Assembly: GCA_934725855.1 (NCBI GenBank)
Contig: CAKVCL010000012.1
Span: forward strand, 24,120 to 88,119
Length of the DNA: 64,000 bases
Source of the DNA: an uncultured Cellulosilyticum sp.
Lineage (GTDB): Bacteria > Bacillota > Clostridia > Lachnospirales > Cellulosilyticaceae
Direction of reading: 5' to 3'
Positions 18,437 to 31,160 of this stretch are shown piece by piece. Each line of letters starts with the position of its first letter. Position 1 is the first letter of the stretch. Both the position numbers and the translations under genes were made by a program. The notes under the pieces are model-generated. The model worked only from the letters and a program-made list of their open reading frames with translations, was not told the DNA's origin and searched no databases.

Positions 18437-19312
18437 TCAATAAAGTGACTTAATTTCTTCTATAGTGAGTCCTGTTTTTTCCGAAATACTTTCATCATCT
18501 AATATTCCTAATAGGGCTTTTGCAATTTCTTTTGCTTTTTTTTCTTCACCTTGTCTTATTCCTTGTTGTATGCCTTGTTCTTTAGCTATCTTTTCTCTTG
18601 TACGCTGATCCATAATTTCAGCCTGTCTTGCTTCATACGCCATACGCTTTTCTTTGCTTTTGCTCATGATTTCAAGCATTTCATATGCTTTCTCTATATC
18701 TCTATCTTGTTTTGCTATCACTTGCATCTCCTCCTTAGATTTGGCATCCAAGAATCTAAGCCACTTTAGCGTTTCATCTTTTGCATCCTTAAGTTCATCT
18801 ATCCTTTTAAGTTTATCAAGCTCTAGAAAATGTATTTCTAAAACATCCGTTAATCTATCTCCTGTTTCATCCTCACTAATATGAAACGTTGTGTGCAATT
18901 TATTAATAGGAATGCACTCAAAATCAAGAATATTTATTGTGATGCACTTCTGGAGCTTATCATAAGTATCACCTGCTTTAATTTGACCATTATACATTTT
19001 AGCCCAATAAAATAATGTCCTCTGTGGCATAAATTTTGTTGGAAGCACCTGTATCTCTATGTCTATTTCTTCTCCCTTGTTGTTTTTTACTCTTACATCT
19101 AAGATGCCCTTTTTGTCTTCTTTAAATTCCCTAAGTAACTCCGTATTCACAAGCTTAAGTTCTTTAAAGTTTTCCCTTGGTAATTTTAAAACGCTGCTTA
19201 AAAAAGCAATTAAAATATCTTTGTTCTTCTCATCTCCAAACAACATTTTAAATGCAAAATCTACTTTAGGAGACATAATGAAGTCTTTGTCATCTATATT
19301 TTCAAAATTCAT
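18437..19312 (-). CDS. Rpn family PD-(D/E)XK nuclease/putative transposase (PDDEXK_2)
   Basis: A 291-aa Rpn-family protein. The N-terminus MSPKVDFAFKMLFGDEKNK is the family signature. A PD-(D/E)XK core follows (GILDVRVKNNKGEEIDIEIQV, near 70-90, with D and ExQ). A GIQQGIRQGEEKKAKEIA repeat and a short helical tail (LDDESISEKTGLTIEEI) close the protein. The family is linked to nicking-type nuclease activity and recombination, and members are often multicopy. The second copy in this window (3287-4348) has the same tail but only distant core similarity. ATG start; the ribosome site AAAGGGTATA is weak. No terminal repeats were seen, so transposition is not shown. Confidence 0.85.
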   Translation of the reverse strand: MNFENIDDKDFIMSPKVDFAFKMLFGDEKNKDILIAFLSSVLKLPRENFKELKLVNTELLREFKEDKKGILDVRVKNNKGEEIDIEIQVLPTKFMPQRTLFYWAKMYNGQIKAGDTYDKLQKCITINILDFECIPINKLHTTFHISEDETGDRLTDVLEIHFLELDKLKRIDELKDAKDETLKWLRFLDAKSKEEMQVIAKQDRDIEKAYEMLEIMSKSKEKRMAYEARQAEIMDQRTREKIAKEQGIQQGIRQGEEKKAKEIAKALLGILDDESISEKTGLTIEEIKSLY

Positions 19313-19456
19313 ATTATACCCTTTCTTTATTGTCTACTCATGTTGTCATTATTGGGGTAATTGCTATACTTTATACATTTAGTATATCAACTTTTATGCA
19401 TTATGTAAAAACTAATATACTATTACTAGACAAGCAAAAGCTTTGTATGAAAAATT

Positions 19457-20503
19457 TTATATGTTTACACTCTTTACAATGCTAATTGATTTTTCCTTTA
19501 GCAAATCTATCTTATAATAATTATCTAGCATCATACCGCTTTCTATGACAACGCGGACAGTCGGTCTATTTAAGTCTTCACTATAATTTTTTTCTACAAT
19601 TGCCACTGCATTATTGCTAAGTAAAACGGCTGAACCTACAGGATAGAAATTAAGCATACTTTCTAATGTCTTTTCTACTTTTTCATTGAGCTTTTCTTTT
19701 CTCAGTAGAATAATCGCTTCATTTAAACCTAGTCCTTCTCTGTAGCATCTTTCTGAGGTAATGGCTACAAATACATCACAAGCTGCTACTATTTTTGCAC
19801 CAATATGTAAGTCTTCTCCTTTTCCTAGCGGATAACCGCTGCCATCTTCTCTTTCATGGTGACATAGTACAATAAGTTTAGCTAGTGCACTTATGGTATT
19901 ATCATCTTTAATCATACAGTAACCCAGCTCACTATGCTTTTGAATGGTTTTACGTTCTTCCTCAGTAAGTTTTGTTGTTTTTTCCATTATTTCTTTTGGA
20001 ATAAGAATCATGCCTATATCATGAAGTAAACTTCCTACTACGATATCTCTTGTTTGATTAACTGGAATCATGAGTTTTTTGCACATCATATAGACTAATA
20101 TGGTTACTTCTATAGAATGTTCATAAGTATTATAGGCATTCGTACGTACATTAATTAAATCATAAATAGCTTGCTTTCCAGCTAGTGCTTCTACAATACT
20201 ATCAGCAATTTTATAAATGGGCTCTAATTTAACAATCTTGCTTTTTAACACTCTATCAAACTCACATCTAAAATCTTCTATGAGCTGCTTCTTTTGCTCT
20301 GGTTCAATAACTGGCATAGGGGTTATGCCTTCTGAAAGTTTATCATCGATATAAATCATTTCTACTTTATACTGTAATAGCTTTTCTGTAAAAGATACTC
20401 TAAATCTAGTCCCTTTATTGAGCAGTACTACCCCATTATCTCTTATAATATTTTCCCCTATAATTTCATTTCCTTTTAAATCTTTTACTGCTACTAAACG
20501 CAT
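19457..20503 (-). CDS. HD-GYP domain protein, probable cyclic-di-GMP phosphodiesterase
   Basis: A 348-aa protein with an N-terminal region of about 100 residues of unknown role and an HD-GYP domain at about 120-300. Motifs seen: LLHDIGMILIPKEIM (the HD pair), HSELGY, CHHEREDGSGYPLGKG (the GYP motif) and AACDVFVAITSERCYR. HD-GYP enzymes hydrolyse c-di-GMP to pGpG or GMP. No receiver domain or membrane segment is present. The ATG at 20503 (GAGGTGAGGG just upstream) is preferred to a TTG at 20527. It lies just past the atp operon terminator, so it is separately transcribed. It may oppose the GGDEF protein at 30071. Confidence 0.88.
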   Translation of the reverse strand: MRLVAVKDLKGNEIIGENIIRDNGVVLLNKGTRFRVSFTEKLLQYKVEMIYIDDKLSEGITPMPVIEPEQKKQLIEDFRCEFDRVLKSKIVKLEPIYKIADSIVEALAGKQAIYDLINVRTNAYNTYEHSIEVTILVYMMCKKLMIPVNQTRDIVVGSLLHDIGMILIPKEIMEKTTKLTEEERKTIQKHSELGYCMIKDDNTISALAKLIVLCHHEREDGSGYPLGKGEDLHIGAKIVAACDVFVAITSERCYREGLGLNEAIILLRKEKLNEKVEKTLESMLNFYPVGSAVLLSNNAVAIVEKNYSEDLNRPTVRVVIESGMMLDNYYKIDLLKEKSISIVKSVNI

Positions 20504-20598
20504 GCCCTCACCTCGAATTATAAACAACTTATTAATAGAATAATCTAACTTTCTATAAGGTCAATCCTTTTTTATACTTTTATAAATTTCTATAAATA

Positions 20599-20655
20599 AA
20601 AAGGAGGCACTATCATCGCCTATTTAAAATAAGCTAATGCTATAGTCCCTCCTTT
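20599..20655 (-). terminator. Terminator of the atp operon
   Basis: Arms AAAGGAGG-G-ACTAT / ATAGT-G-CCTCCTTT pair with one internal mismatch around a 28-base loop and are followed by TTTTATTTATAG on the minus strand. Confidence 0.75.
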
Positions 20656-20663
20656 ATTATTAT

Positions 20664-21065
20664 TTATTTTTCAGCAAGTTCAATACGAGCAATTGCTTTT
20701 TTTAGTGCAATTTCAGCACGCACATAATCGATGTCTGCATCTTTACTTGAAAGACGTTTTTGAGCACGTTCTTTGGCTCTTTTTGCTCTTTCGAGGTCAA
20801 TCTCATCTTCGAACTCAGAAGCGTCTGTAAGAATCGTTACTTTATCTTTTGTAATTTCAACAAATCCACCTAAAGCTGTTGCTTTTTTCTTTTTTCCTTC
20901 TACTGTATAAATCACTTGTTTATAGTCTAGAAGCGCAACGGTGGGTTCGTGGTCATATAATACACCCATTTCACCTTCTGTTGTTGTAAAAACAACATAA
21001 TCTACATCTATATCTAAGATGGTTCTCATTGGGGTAATGATTTGAAGTTTAATTGTATTTGCCAT
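20664..21065 (-). CDS. atpC: F-type ATP synthase epsilon subunit
   Basis: A 133-aa F1 central-stalk subunit with an N-terminal beta-sandwich (about 1-85, including TTEGEMGVLYDHEP) and a C-terminal two-helix regulatory arm (ERAKRAKERAQKRLSSK). It binds gamma and the c-ring and can inhibit ATP hydrolysis. The ATG at 21065 is preferred over the GTG two codons upstream because AGGGGG then has an eight-base spacing. Last gene of the atp operon, 16 bp after atpD. Confidence 0.97.
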   Translation of the reverse strand: MANTIKLQIITPMRTILDIDVDYVVFTTTEGEMGVLYDHEPTVALLDYKQVIYTVEGKKKKATALGGFVEITKDKVTILTDASEFEDEIDLERAKRAKERAQKRLSSKDADIDYVRAEIALKKAIARIELAEK

Positions 21066-21081
21066 AGCCACATCCCCCTAA

Positions 21082-22488
<1,407 letters not shown>

Positions 22489-22495
22489 TTATTAC

Positions 22496-23362
22496 TTATT
22501 TGAGTGCTCCAACCCCTGCAACGATTTCTGTTAATTCTTGAGTGATTGCTGCTTGTCTAGCACGGTTATATTGAATACTAAGCTTATCTTGGATTTCTTG
22601 CGCATTTTCTGTGGCAGAGTCCATGGCTGTCATTCTTGCACCGTTCTCACTAGCACTAGCCTCACAGAGTGCACCGTAGATTACGTCCGCTACATATCTT
22701 GGAATTAAATATCCAAGAACAGCCTCTGGAGATGGCTCATAAACTAAAAGATCGCTTGGCTCGTTAGATTCACTTTCTTTTGCTTCAATGTTTTGTATAT
22801 CTAATGGTAAAAGTCGAACCATTTGTGGCTCTTGTTGGATGGTGGATTTAAAGCTTGTATAAGCTAAATAAACTTCTCCGATTTCACCTTTTAAAAATTT
22901 ATCTGTTACATAATCAGCGATTTCTTTTGCATCCCTATAAGTAGGTGTTTCAGAAATGCCTGTTACTGTTTTAGAACTTTCATATCCTTTATGTCTAAGC
23001 TGCTCAACACCTTTTTTTCCAACGGTAATTAAGTGCGCTTTTTCTTTATTTTCAATATGACTCATGGTGAGCTTACAAATGTTTGAGTTGTAACCGCCAC
23101 AAAGCCCTTTATCTCCTGATAAAGTAATATAAGCTTTCACATCACTTCCGTTAGCTTTTAAAAATGGTGAACCTTGCCCTTTGGCATTTGCACCTATAGA
23201 TTGCATAGTGGAGATGATTTTATTGAAAAAGGGTCTTGTTCTAAGAGCTGCCTCTTTACTTTTGTTAAGCTTTGAGGTTGCAACAAGATTCATAGCACTC
23301 GTAATTTTCTTAGTGCTATCGATACTTCGGATTCGCCCTTTAATATCTTGTAAAGACGCCAT
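22496..23362 (-). CDS. atpG: F-type ATP synthase gamma subunit
   Basis: A 288-aa rotor shaft. The N-terminal helix (ASLQDIKGRIRSIDSTKKIT) and the C-terminal helix (MTAMDSATENAQEIQDKLSI...ITQELTEIVAGVGAL) form the coiled coil inside the alpha3-beta3 head. The middle block SGDKGLCGGYNSNICK is family-typical. It lies 20 bp after atpA and 22 bp before atpD. Confidence 0.98.
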   Translation of the reverse strand: MASLQDIKGRIRSIDSTKKITSAMNLVATSKLNKSKEAALRTRPFFNKIISTMQSIGANAKGQGSPFLKANGSDVKAYITLSGDKGLCGGYNSNICKLTMSHIENKEKAHLITVGKKGVEQLRHKGYESSKTVTGISETPTYRDAKEIADYVTDKFLKGEIGEVYLAYTSFKSTIQQEPQMVRLLPLDIQNIEAKESESNEPSDLLVYEPSPEAVLGYLIPRYVADVIYGALCEASASENGARMTAMDSATENAQEIQDKLSIQYNRARQAAITQELTEIVAGVGALK

Positions 23363-23382
23363 CTTACTTCACCCCTTTTCTA

Positions 23383-25443
<2,061 letters not shown>

Positions 25444-25456
<13 letters not shown>

Positions 25457-25998
25457 TGTACATCCCCCATCTCTTTGATTACTTCATCAATGATTTCATT
25501 TTGTTTGGCTTCATCTAAAGAAAGTGTTACAAACTTACTTGCCATAAGTGTAGAGACATCAATCATTTGAGCTTTCATTTCATCTTTTACACGCTCTTGT
25601 TCAAGACGAACATCTGACGCAGCTTTAGCTTTAATCTCTTCAGCTTCTTTTCTAGCTTCAGCGATAATTTGCTCTTCCCTTGCAAGTGCTTTTGCTCTTG
25701 CTTCTTTAAGAATTTCTGCTGCTTCCTCATCGATTTTAGTAATTTTTTCTTCATAAGTAGCTTTTAACTCTATCGCATCTGCTTTAGCAGCTTTTGCATC
25801 ATCAATGTTTTTGGCAATACCTTGTTTTCTCTTTTCAAGCATAGCTGTTACTGGCTTATGCAGAATGTAATATAAAAGGATAACGATTAAGAATGTATTA
25901 AATAACTGCATTCCTAAATCCCATAATAATTGAGCATCAAATCCAATAATTCTTCCTGGCTCACTAGCAGCTAGCATCGTAATTAATGATGTATTCAA
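25444..25998 (-). CDS. atpF: F-type ATP synthase b subunit
   Basis: A 184-aa peripheral-stalk subunit. One membrane helix (about 25-47, LFNTFLIVILLYYILHKPV) is followed by a long charged coiled coil. The start appears to be TTG at 25998, with GGAGGGAGC upstream, though a spacing of over ten bases makes it imperfect; the next in-frame ATG (25974) would still keep the helix. It overlaps atpH by 13 bp. Confidence 0.95.
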
Positions 25999-26048
25999 AG
26001 GGAAGCTCCCTCCTTTCTGGTCTATATCACTTAGTTTTTATTTGCCCA

Positions 26049-26393
<345 letters not shown>

Positions 26394-26424
26394 TTAAATA
26401 ACCTTATCGAATCCTACTTACTAC

Positions 26425-26463
26425 TTACAAACATTCATTACAAACATTCATTACAAACATTCA
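26425..26463. repeat. Three tandem copies of a 13-bp repeat between atpE1 and atpE2
   Basis: TTACAAACATTCA occurs three times exactly, head to tail, in a non-coding gap. A unit of 13 is not a multiple of three. In the operon mRNA it gives a U-rich, weakly structured spacer ahead of the atpE2 ribosome site. Confidence 0.9.
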
Positions 26464-26469
26464 CAAATA

Positions 26470-27027
<558 letters not shown>

Positions 27028-27033
27028 TCATTC

Positions 27034-27786
27034 CTATTCATCCATAGCATTTGATACAAAAGTCATACTTAGCATAACAAAGATAAATGCTTGAAGTGCC
27101 CCTGCAAATACATCAAAGTAGCAGTGAAGTACTGCTGGGATTCCTAAGAAGATAACAAGTTTAGGGAACATCGCATACACAAGTCCCATAATAATTGACC
27201 CTCCTAAAATATTACCAAATAAACGGAAGCTAAGTGATACTGGAGTTGCCAGCTCACCAATAATGTTGATTGGTAATAATAAAGGTATAGGCTCTAAGAA
27301 TCCTTTGAAGTATTTAAGACCTTTGGATTTAATACCAAATCCATGAATCATAAAGAATGTAATGAGAGCAAATGCAAGTGTTGTTGCAAAATCTGCAGTT
27401 GGTGGTCTAAAACCTAATAATCCTGATAAATTACATACTGCAATAAAAATAATAAGTGGTCCAAAATACGCTGCAAATTTTTTGCCGGAACTTCCACCCA
27501 TTGTGTTACTTACAAATCCATTGAGCGTATCCACAATCATTTCAATAGCAGTTTGAAATTTACTATCTGGTACTTCCTTAAATTTGTTTGTTTTAATACG
27601 AATGATCAGTGCAATAAGTGCCATTACAGCAATAATAATCCATGTATTAATCACTGTTTCTGTTAAATATATTGTTTGACCACCCATCTCAAAAAGTGCC
27701 ACTTTAAGCTCAGCACCAAAATCGAGAGTTTCACCCACTTCTTCCACACTCCTTCCCTCTATAAATATATATGCAAAGACCATCAC
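27034..27786 (-). CDS. atpB: F-type ATP synthase a subunit
   Basis: A 250-aa stator channel subunit with five to six membrane helices. The helix around 175-195 contains the essential Arg of the SLSFRLFGNILGG motif. NLSGLLGFRPPTADF is a further family block. It conducts ions to the c-ring. The start is uncertain. GTG/ATG codons at 27786-27781 have no ribosome site and lie on a short palindrome. AAGGAG near 27752 would instead favour a GTG at 27738, giving a 234-aa protein. Confidence 0.95.
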   Translation of the reverse strand: MMVFAYIFIEGRSVEEVGETLDFGAELKVALFEMGGQTIYLTETVINTWIIIAVMALIALIIRIKTNKFKEVPDSKFQTAIEMIVDTLNGFVSNTMGGSSGKKFAAYFGPLIIFIAVCNLSGLLGFRPPTADFATTLAFALITFFMIHGFGIKSKGLKYFKGFLEPIPLLLPINIIGELATPVSLSFRLFGNILGGSIIMGLVYAMFPKLVIFLGIPAVLHCYFDVFAGALQAFIFVMLSMTFVSNAMDE

Positions 27787-27800
27787 GCCTTTGGCGTGGC

Positions 27801-28217
27801 CTATTTGCCCAAGTGATTTGCCGCCTTTTCATGTTTTTTAATCGTAAAAAGCTGCATGTATGCGGCTATTTTCATTGAAATAAGTCCGAAAAATACACCT
27901 AGTAAACTAATGCTTGGTTCTAATGCTGCTACTACAAGAACAATTCCTGTTAATATATAGCGAATCATATACTGCACGTTAGCATATTTCTGTGCTTTAC
28001 CTTCTGGCATCAGTACAGATTTTTTAATCGTATTTTTCATCAGCATCAATTTTAATATAGAAAAAATAAGGCCAAACAAAATGCCCATGGTAAAACCTTT
28101 TACATCATCCACGACTATTATGCCTATAATCTCTATAATTAATGAAAATAATATCATATAAACAATCATAGGTTCTTTTTGAAAGATTTCTTTTAAATCA
28201 CTTACTTTATTCATCAT
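27801..28217 (-). CDS. atpI: AtpI-like membrane protein
   Basis: A 138-aa protein with four predicted membrane segments (about 19-36, 40-60, 85-103 and 108-128), positioned as ATP synthase gene I. AtpI is non-structural and is thought to aid c-ring assembly or to supply Mg2+ together with AtpZ. Sequence is poorly conserved, so the call relies on length, topology and operon place. It overlaps atpZ by 11 bp. Confidence 0.8.
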   Translation of the reverse strand: MMNKVSDLKEIFQKEPMIVYMILFSLIIEIIGIIVVDDVKGFTMGILFGLIFSILKLMLMKNTIKKSVLMPEGKAQKYANVQYMIRYILTGIVLVVAALEPSISLLGVFFGLISMKIAAYMQLFTIKKHEKAANHLGK

Positions 28218-28443
28218 GTTCCTCTTTCTCTATCATCTTGGCTTGTTTCGATGTATGGTAAAATAAATTTCTAAAAGCTGCCGCTATTCCTAAAAGCAAG
28301 AAAATAATGGTAAATAATGGTTCTTTATAAGTTAATCGATCTAAAAATATCCCTATAAAAGTGCAAATTAAAATAGGTGTAACCATTACGATTCCTAACT
28401 GAGTAATTAAGGTTATCCCTCTAGCCCATGCCTTTTTTTTCAT
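28207..28443 (-). CDS. atpZ: AtpZ-like small membrane protein
   Basis: A 78-aa protein with two membrane helices (about 11-32 and 40-60), a positively charged N-terminus and a charged tail. It matches the AtpZ/gene-1 family at the head of many atp operons; in Bacillus, AtpZ and AtpI have been linked to Mg2+/Ca2+ transport. First gene of the operon. AGGCAGGTG lies upstream of the ATG. Confidence 0.75.
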   Translation of the reverse strand: MKKKAWARGITLITQLGIVMVTPILICTFIGIFLDRLTYKEPLFTIIFLLLGIAAAFRNLFYHTSKQAKMIEKEEHDE

Positions 28444-28480
28444 GTTACACCTGCCTTTTTTATATTTTATATAAATATAC

Positions 28481-28507
28481 TGTATAGTAAATCCATAAAA
28501 ATATCAA
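28481..28507 (-). promoter_or_regulatory. Possible promoter of the atp operon
   Basis: On the minus strand TTGATA and TATACA are separated by 15 bp, about 40-65 bases before the atpZ ATG. The spacing is short. The rest of the 400-bp gap (28444-28843) is AT-rich and holds only this and the wecB terminator. Confidence 0.3.
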
Positions 28508-28758
28508 GTTAATTGCCCTTCTGTACGTTAAACTTACCATACTATCCTTATTTATTATACTGCTTTTTTTTGTCATTTTACTACATAAAGTCTATCTTTT
28601 TGTAAATTTTTATTAACAAGATATTTATATCTATTATAGTCTATATTATTCTATTTTGCATCACTTTAGTAAGTCAATATGCACTAATTTTACATTTATT
28701 TTTTATTACTTTACACCAATCATGTAAACTTTTGATAAACATCCTAAAAATATTAAAA

Positions 28759-28801
28759 GTGCCCAAGAAATTTAGATTTTACTCTAAATAATCTTGGGCA
28801 C
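28759..28801 (-). terminator. Intrinsic terminator of wecB
   Basis: Arms GTGCCCAAGA / TCTTGGGCAC with an inner ATTTAGA / TCTAAAT stem, followed on the minus strand by TTTTAATATTTTT. It separates wecB from the atp operon. Confidence 0.9.
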
Positions 28802-28843
28802 CCCATTTGCCTAAGTACTCTATGTTTTATTAATTGCTTATAA

Positions 28844-30007
28844 TCAATGCGTTTCCTTATAACAATAGTCTTTTGGTCTTTCATCACTCATTTTAAAATC
28901 ATAAAGCATGGCAGCAATGATTCTTTCTGATGCCTTGCCGTCACCAAATGGATTTTTTGCCTTTGCCATTCGACTATACGCTTCCTCATCATTTAATAAC
29001 TCATGTGCCATATGGTAAATCGTGTCTTTTTCAATTCCTGCAAGCTTTAAGGTTCCTGCCTCAATTCCTTCTGGTCTTTCTGTGACATTTCTTAATACAA
29101 GCACGGGTTTGCCTAATGATGGGACTTCTTCTTGTAATCCACCTGAATCCGTCATCACAAGATAAGAACGTTTCATAAGGTTATGCATATCTTTAAGGTC
29201 AAGTGGCTCAACAAGATGTACTCTATCTAAATCACCAAGTACACCATAAGCGACTTCTCTTACCGCTGGATTTTTGTGCACGGCATAAACCACTTCCACA
29301 TCTGGATTTTCTAAGACAATTTGTTTAACGGCTTCGCAGATATTTTGAAGTGGCTGACCTAGATTTTCTCTTCTATGTGCTGTCATGGTAATCACTCTTT
29401 GTTTGTCATAATCAATATGATTTAACTCATCTACCGTAAACACATAGTTTTCTTCTACTGTATGTTTGATCGCATCAATAACGGTATTACCTGTTACATA
29501 GATATGCGCCTCATTTACTCTTTCAGCTAATAAATTTTCTTTAGCAAGTGGTGTGGGTGAAAAGTGTAAATCTGCAAGTGAACCTGTCAGTTTTCTATTC
29601 ATTTCTTCTGGGAATGGTTCATATTTATTAAAGGTTCTAAGCCCTGCTTCCACATGACCTACTTTAATTTGTTTGTAAAAGGCAGCAAGTGCTGCTACAA
29701 ATGAGGTGGATGTATCACCATGAACTAATACAATATCAGGTTTTGCTTCATCAAGCACCTTTTCCATGCCTTCAAGTACACGAATCGTGATGCCTGTAAG
29801 GGTTTGTCTTTCTTTCATAATATCTAGATCATAATCAGGCTTAATCTCAAATAGTTCAAGTACTTGATCTAGCATCTCTCTATGTTGTGCTGTGACGCAC
29901 ACTATACTTTCAATCTCTGAGTGCTTTTCTAGTTCTTTCACAAGCGGAGCCATCTTTACGGCTTCTGGTCTTGTGCCAAATACACTCATTACACGTAATT
30001 TGCTCAT
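28844..30007 (-). CDS. wecB: UDP-N-acetylglucosamine 2-epimerase (non-hydrolysing)
   Basis: A 387-aa cytoplasmic enzyme that converts UDP-GlcNAc to UDP-ManNAc for wall teichoic acid linkage units or other glycans; the Bacillus name is mnaA. Motifs: SVFGTRPEAVKMAPLVKEL at the start, VHGDTSTSF, GHVEAGLRTF, EEMNRKLTG, VTGNTVIDA, TAHRRENLG and TDSGGLQEE near 280. Length is typical. AGGAGAAGATG lies before the ATG. It sits just upstream of the atp operon, as in Bacillus, but has its own terminator. Confidence 0.97.
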   Translation of the reverse strand: MSKLRVMSVFGTRPEAVKMAPLVKELEKHSEIESIVCVTAQHREMLDQVLELFEIKPDYDLDIMKERQTLTGITIRVLEGMEKVLDEAKPDIVLVHGDTSTSFVAALAAFYKQIKVGHVEAGLRTFNKYEPFPEEMNRKLTGSLADLHFSPTPLAKENLLAERVNEAHIYVTGNTVIDAIKHTVEENYVFTVDELNHIDYDKQRVITMTAHRRENLGQPLQNICEAVKQIVLENPDVEVVYAVHKNPAVREVAYGVLGDLDRVHLVEPLDLKDMHNLMKRSYLVMTDSGGLQEEVPSLGKPVLVLRNVTERPEGIEAGTLKLAGIEKDTIYHMAHELLNDEEAYSRMAKAKNPFGDGKASERIIAAMLYDFKMSDERPKDYCYKETH

Positions 30008-30040
30008 TTACATCTTCTCCTAAATATATAATTTTTATCT

Positions 30041-30071
30041 AAGCATAACCAAATGTTATGGTTGTATGCTT
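30041..30071 (-). terminator. Hairpin at the end of the GGDEF gene
   Basis: Arms AAGCAT-AC-AACC / GGTT-ATGCTT with a two-base bulge, then GATAAAAATTATA on the minus strand. The 5' arm abuts the stop codon of the diguanylate cyclase gene. Confidence 0.55.
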
Positions 30072-31111
30072 TATGCAAATAAAACATCTTCTTTTGACGC
30101 AACTATAATTCGATTTTTCCCCTCTTCTTTTCCTCTTAGTAAGGCTTTATCTGCAAATTTAATGAGTTCACTATAATTTTGAGTAATCTCAGGATATGCA
30201 CAAACGCCTAATGTTACAGATACCTCTGCACTTAAATCATATGGAATCTTTAGATACTGAACGCACCTTCTAAATTCTTCAAATATATGCACTGCTTCTT
30301 TTAATGGTCTTGGTATCAAGATAACAAATTCATCTCCTCCGTAACGAACAACTTCCCCTTGATTATCTTTAACAATGCCCTTGGCAAGTTGTGCTATGGC
30401 AGTAAGTACAGTGTCTCCTTCTATATGTCCTAATTTGTCATTAATGGATTTAAAGTTGTCTGTATCAACTACTGCCGCTGTAACATCATTATGCTGTGTT
30501 TTTAATGTCTTTAACAAACTCTTTAAATGATGTCTATTATAAATTCCTGTAAGTGGGTCTTTAATCGATTTTTCAGATATATTTTTTAGTAACTTTGAAT
30601 TTTCTATTTTACATGCTATAAAGTTTGAAAGTGCTTCAAAAAAGCTTATCATAGTAGGTTCAAAAAAGCTGCTACTCATATGCTCAACTACCAGTCTTCC
30701 TATAATTCGATCATCACTAAATCTTTTAAGCGGTATAACTAGCCTAGATTTTGGTATAGGAAGGTCTTTTATTATTGTATCAGTAATCTCTGATTCATCA
30801 AACAAGTATATTTCTTCTTTGTTTTTTATTTCTTTAGGAATAAAAGCATCTTTTTTTTCCTTAATTTCATTTTTGCCAGTCATGCTTTTGTAAAACAATG
30901 AGTGATTTCTGATATCAGAGTGTTCATTTTCATACCATAAATAGCAGTTATCAATATTTGTATTTGTTATTATTAGTTCGATAAACATAGAAATTAATTC
31001 CTTAATGGATGTTATTTCTGATGTTATTTTTATAATTCTTCCTAGTAATCCAAGCATATCATGTTGTGTACTATCTGTATTCTCTAAACAACCTCTCTCT
31101 CCAATACTCAC
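30071..31111 (-). CDS. GAF-like sensor / GGDEF diguanylate cyclase
   Basis: A 346-aa soluble protein. Residues 20-175 resemble a GAF-type sensory fold (LVIPLKRFSDDRIIGRLVVE). Residues 180-340 are a GGDEF domain beginning DPLTGIYNRHHLKSLL, with an intact active-site GGDEF motif at 258-262 (RYGGDEFVILIP). It should make c-di-GMP from two GTP. The inhibitory RxxD site five residues before GGDEF is absent (DNQG there), so product inhibition through that site is not expected. GTG start with AGAGGTGG upstream. It lies 49 bp after the DegV gene and is probably co-transcribed with it. Confidence 0.9.
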   Translation of the reverse strand: MSIGERGCLENTDSTQHDMLGLLGRIIKITSEITSIKELISMFIELIITNTNIDNCYLWYENEHSDIRNHSLFYKSMTGKNEIKEKKDAFIPKEIKNKEEIYLFDESEITDTIIKDLPIPKSRLVIPLKRFSDDRIIGRLVVEHMSSSFFEPTMISFFEALSNFIACKIENSKLLKNISEKSIKDPLTGIYNRHHLKSLLKTLKTQHNDVTAAVVDTDNFKSINDKLGHIEGDTVLTAIAQLAKGIVKDNQGEVVRYGGDEFVILIPRPLKEAVHIFEEFRRCVQYLKIPYDLSAEVSVTLGVCAYPEITQNYSELIKFADKALLRGKEEGKNRIIVASKEDVLFA

Positions 31112-31160
31112 CTATACCACCTCTATAAGACTTTACTTCTATTGCATATTTTACCACATT

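Noticed and set aside
18437..19312. Rpn gene as part of a complete insertion sequence
   Set aside because: No terminal inverted repeats or target duplications could be seen around it.
27784..27798. Palindrome CACGCC-TTT-GGCGTG between atpI and atpB as a terminator
   Set aside because: It is short and has no T-run, and it lies inside an operon whose genes must be made together.
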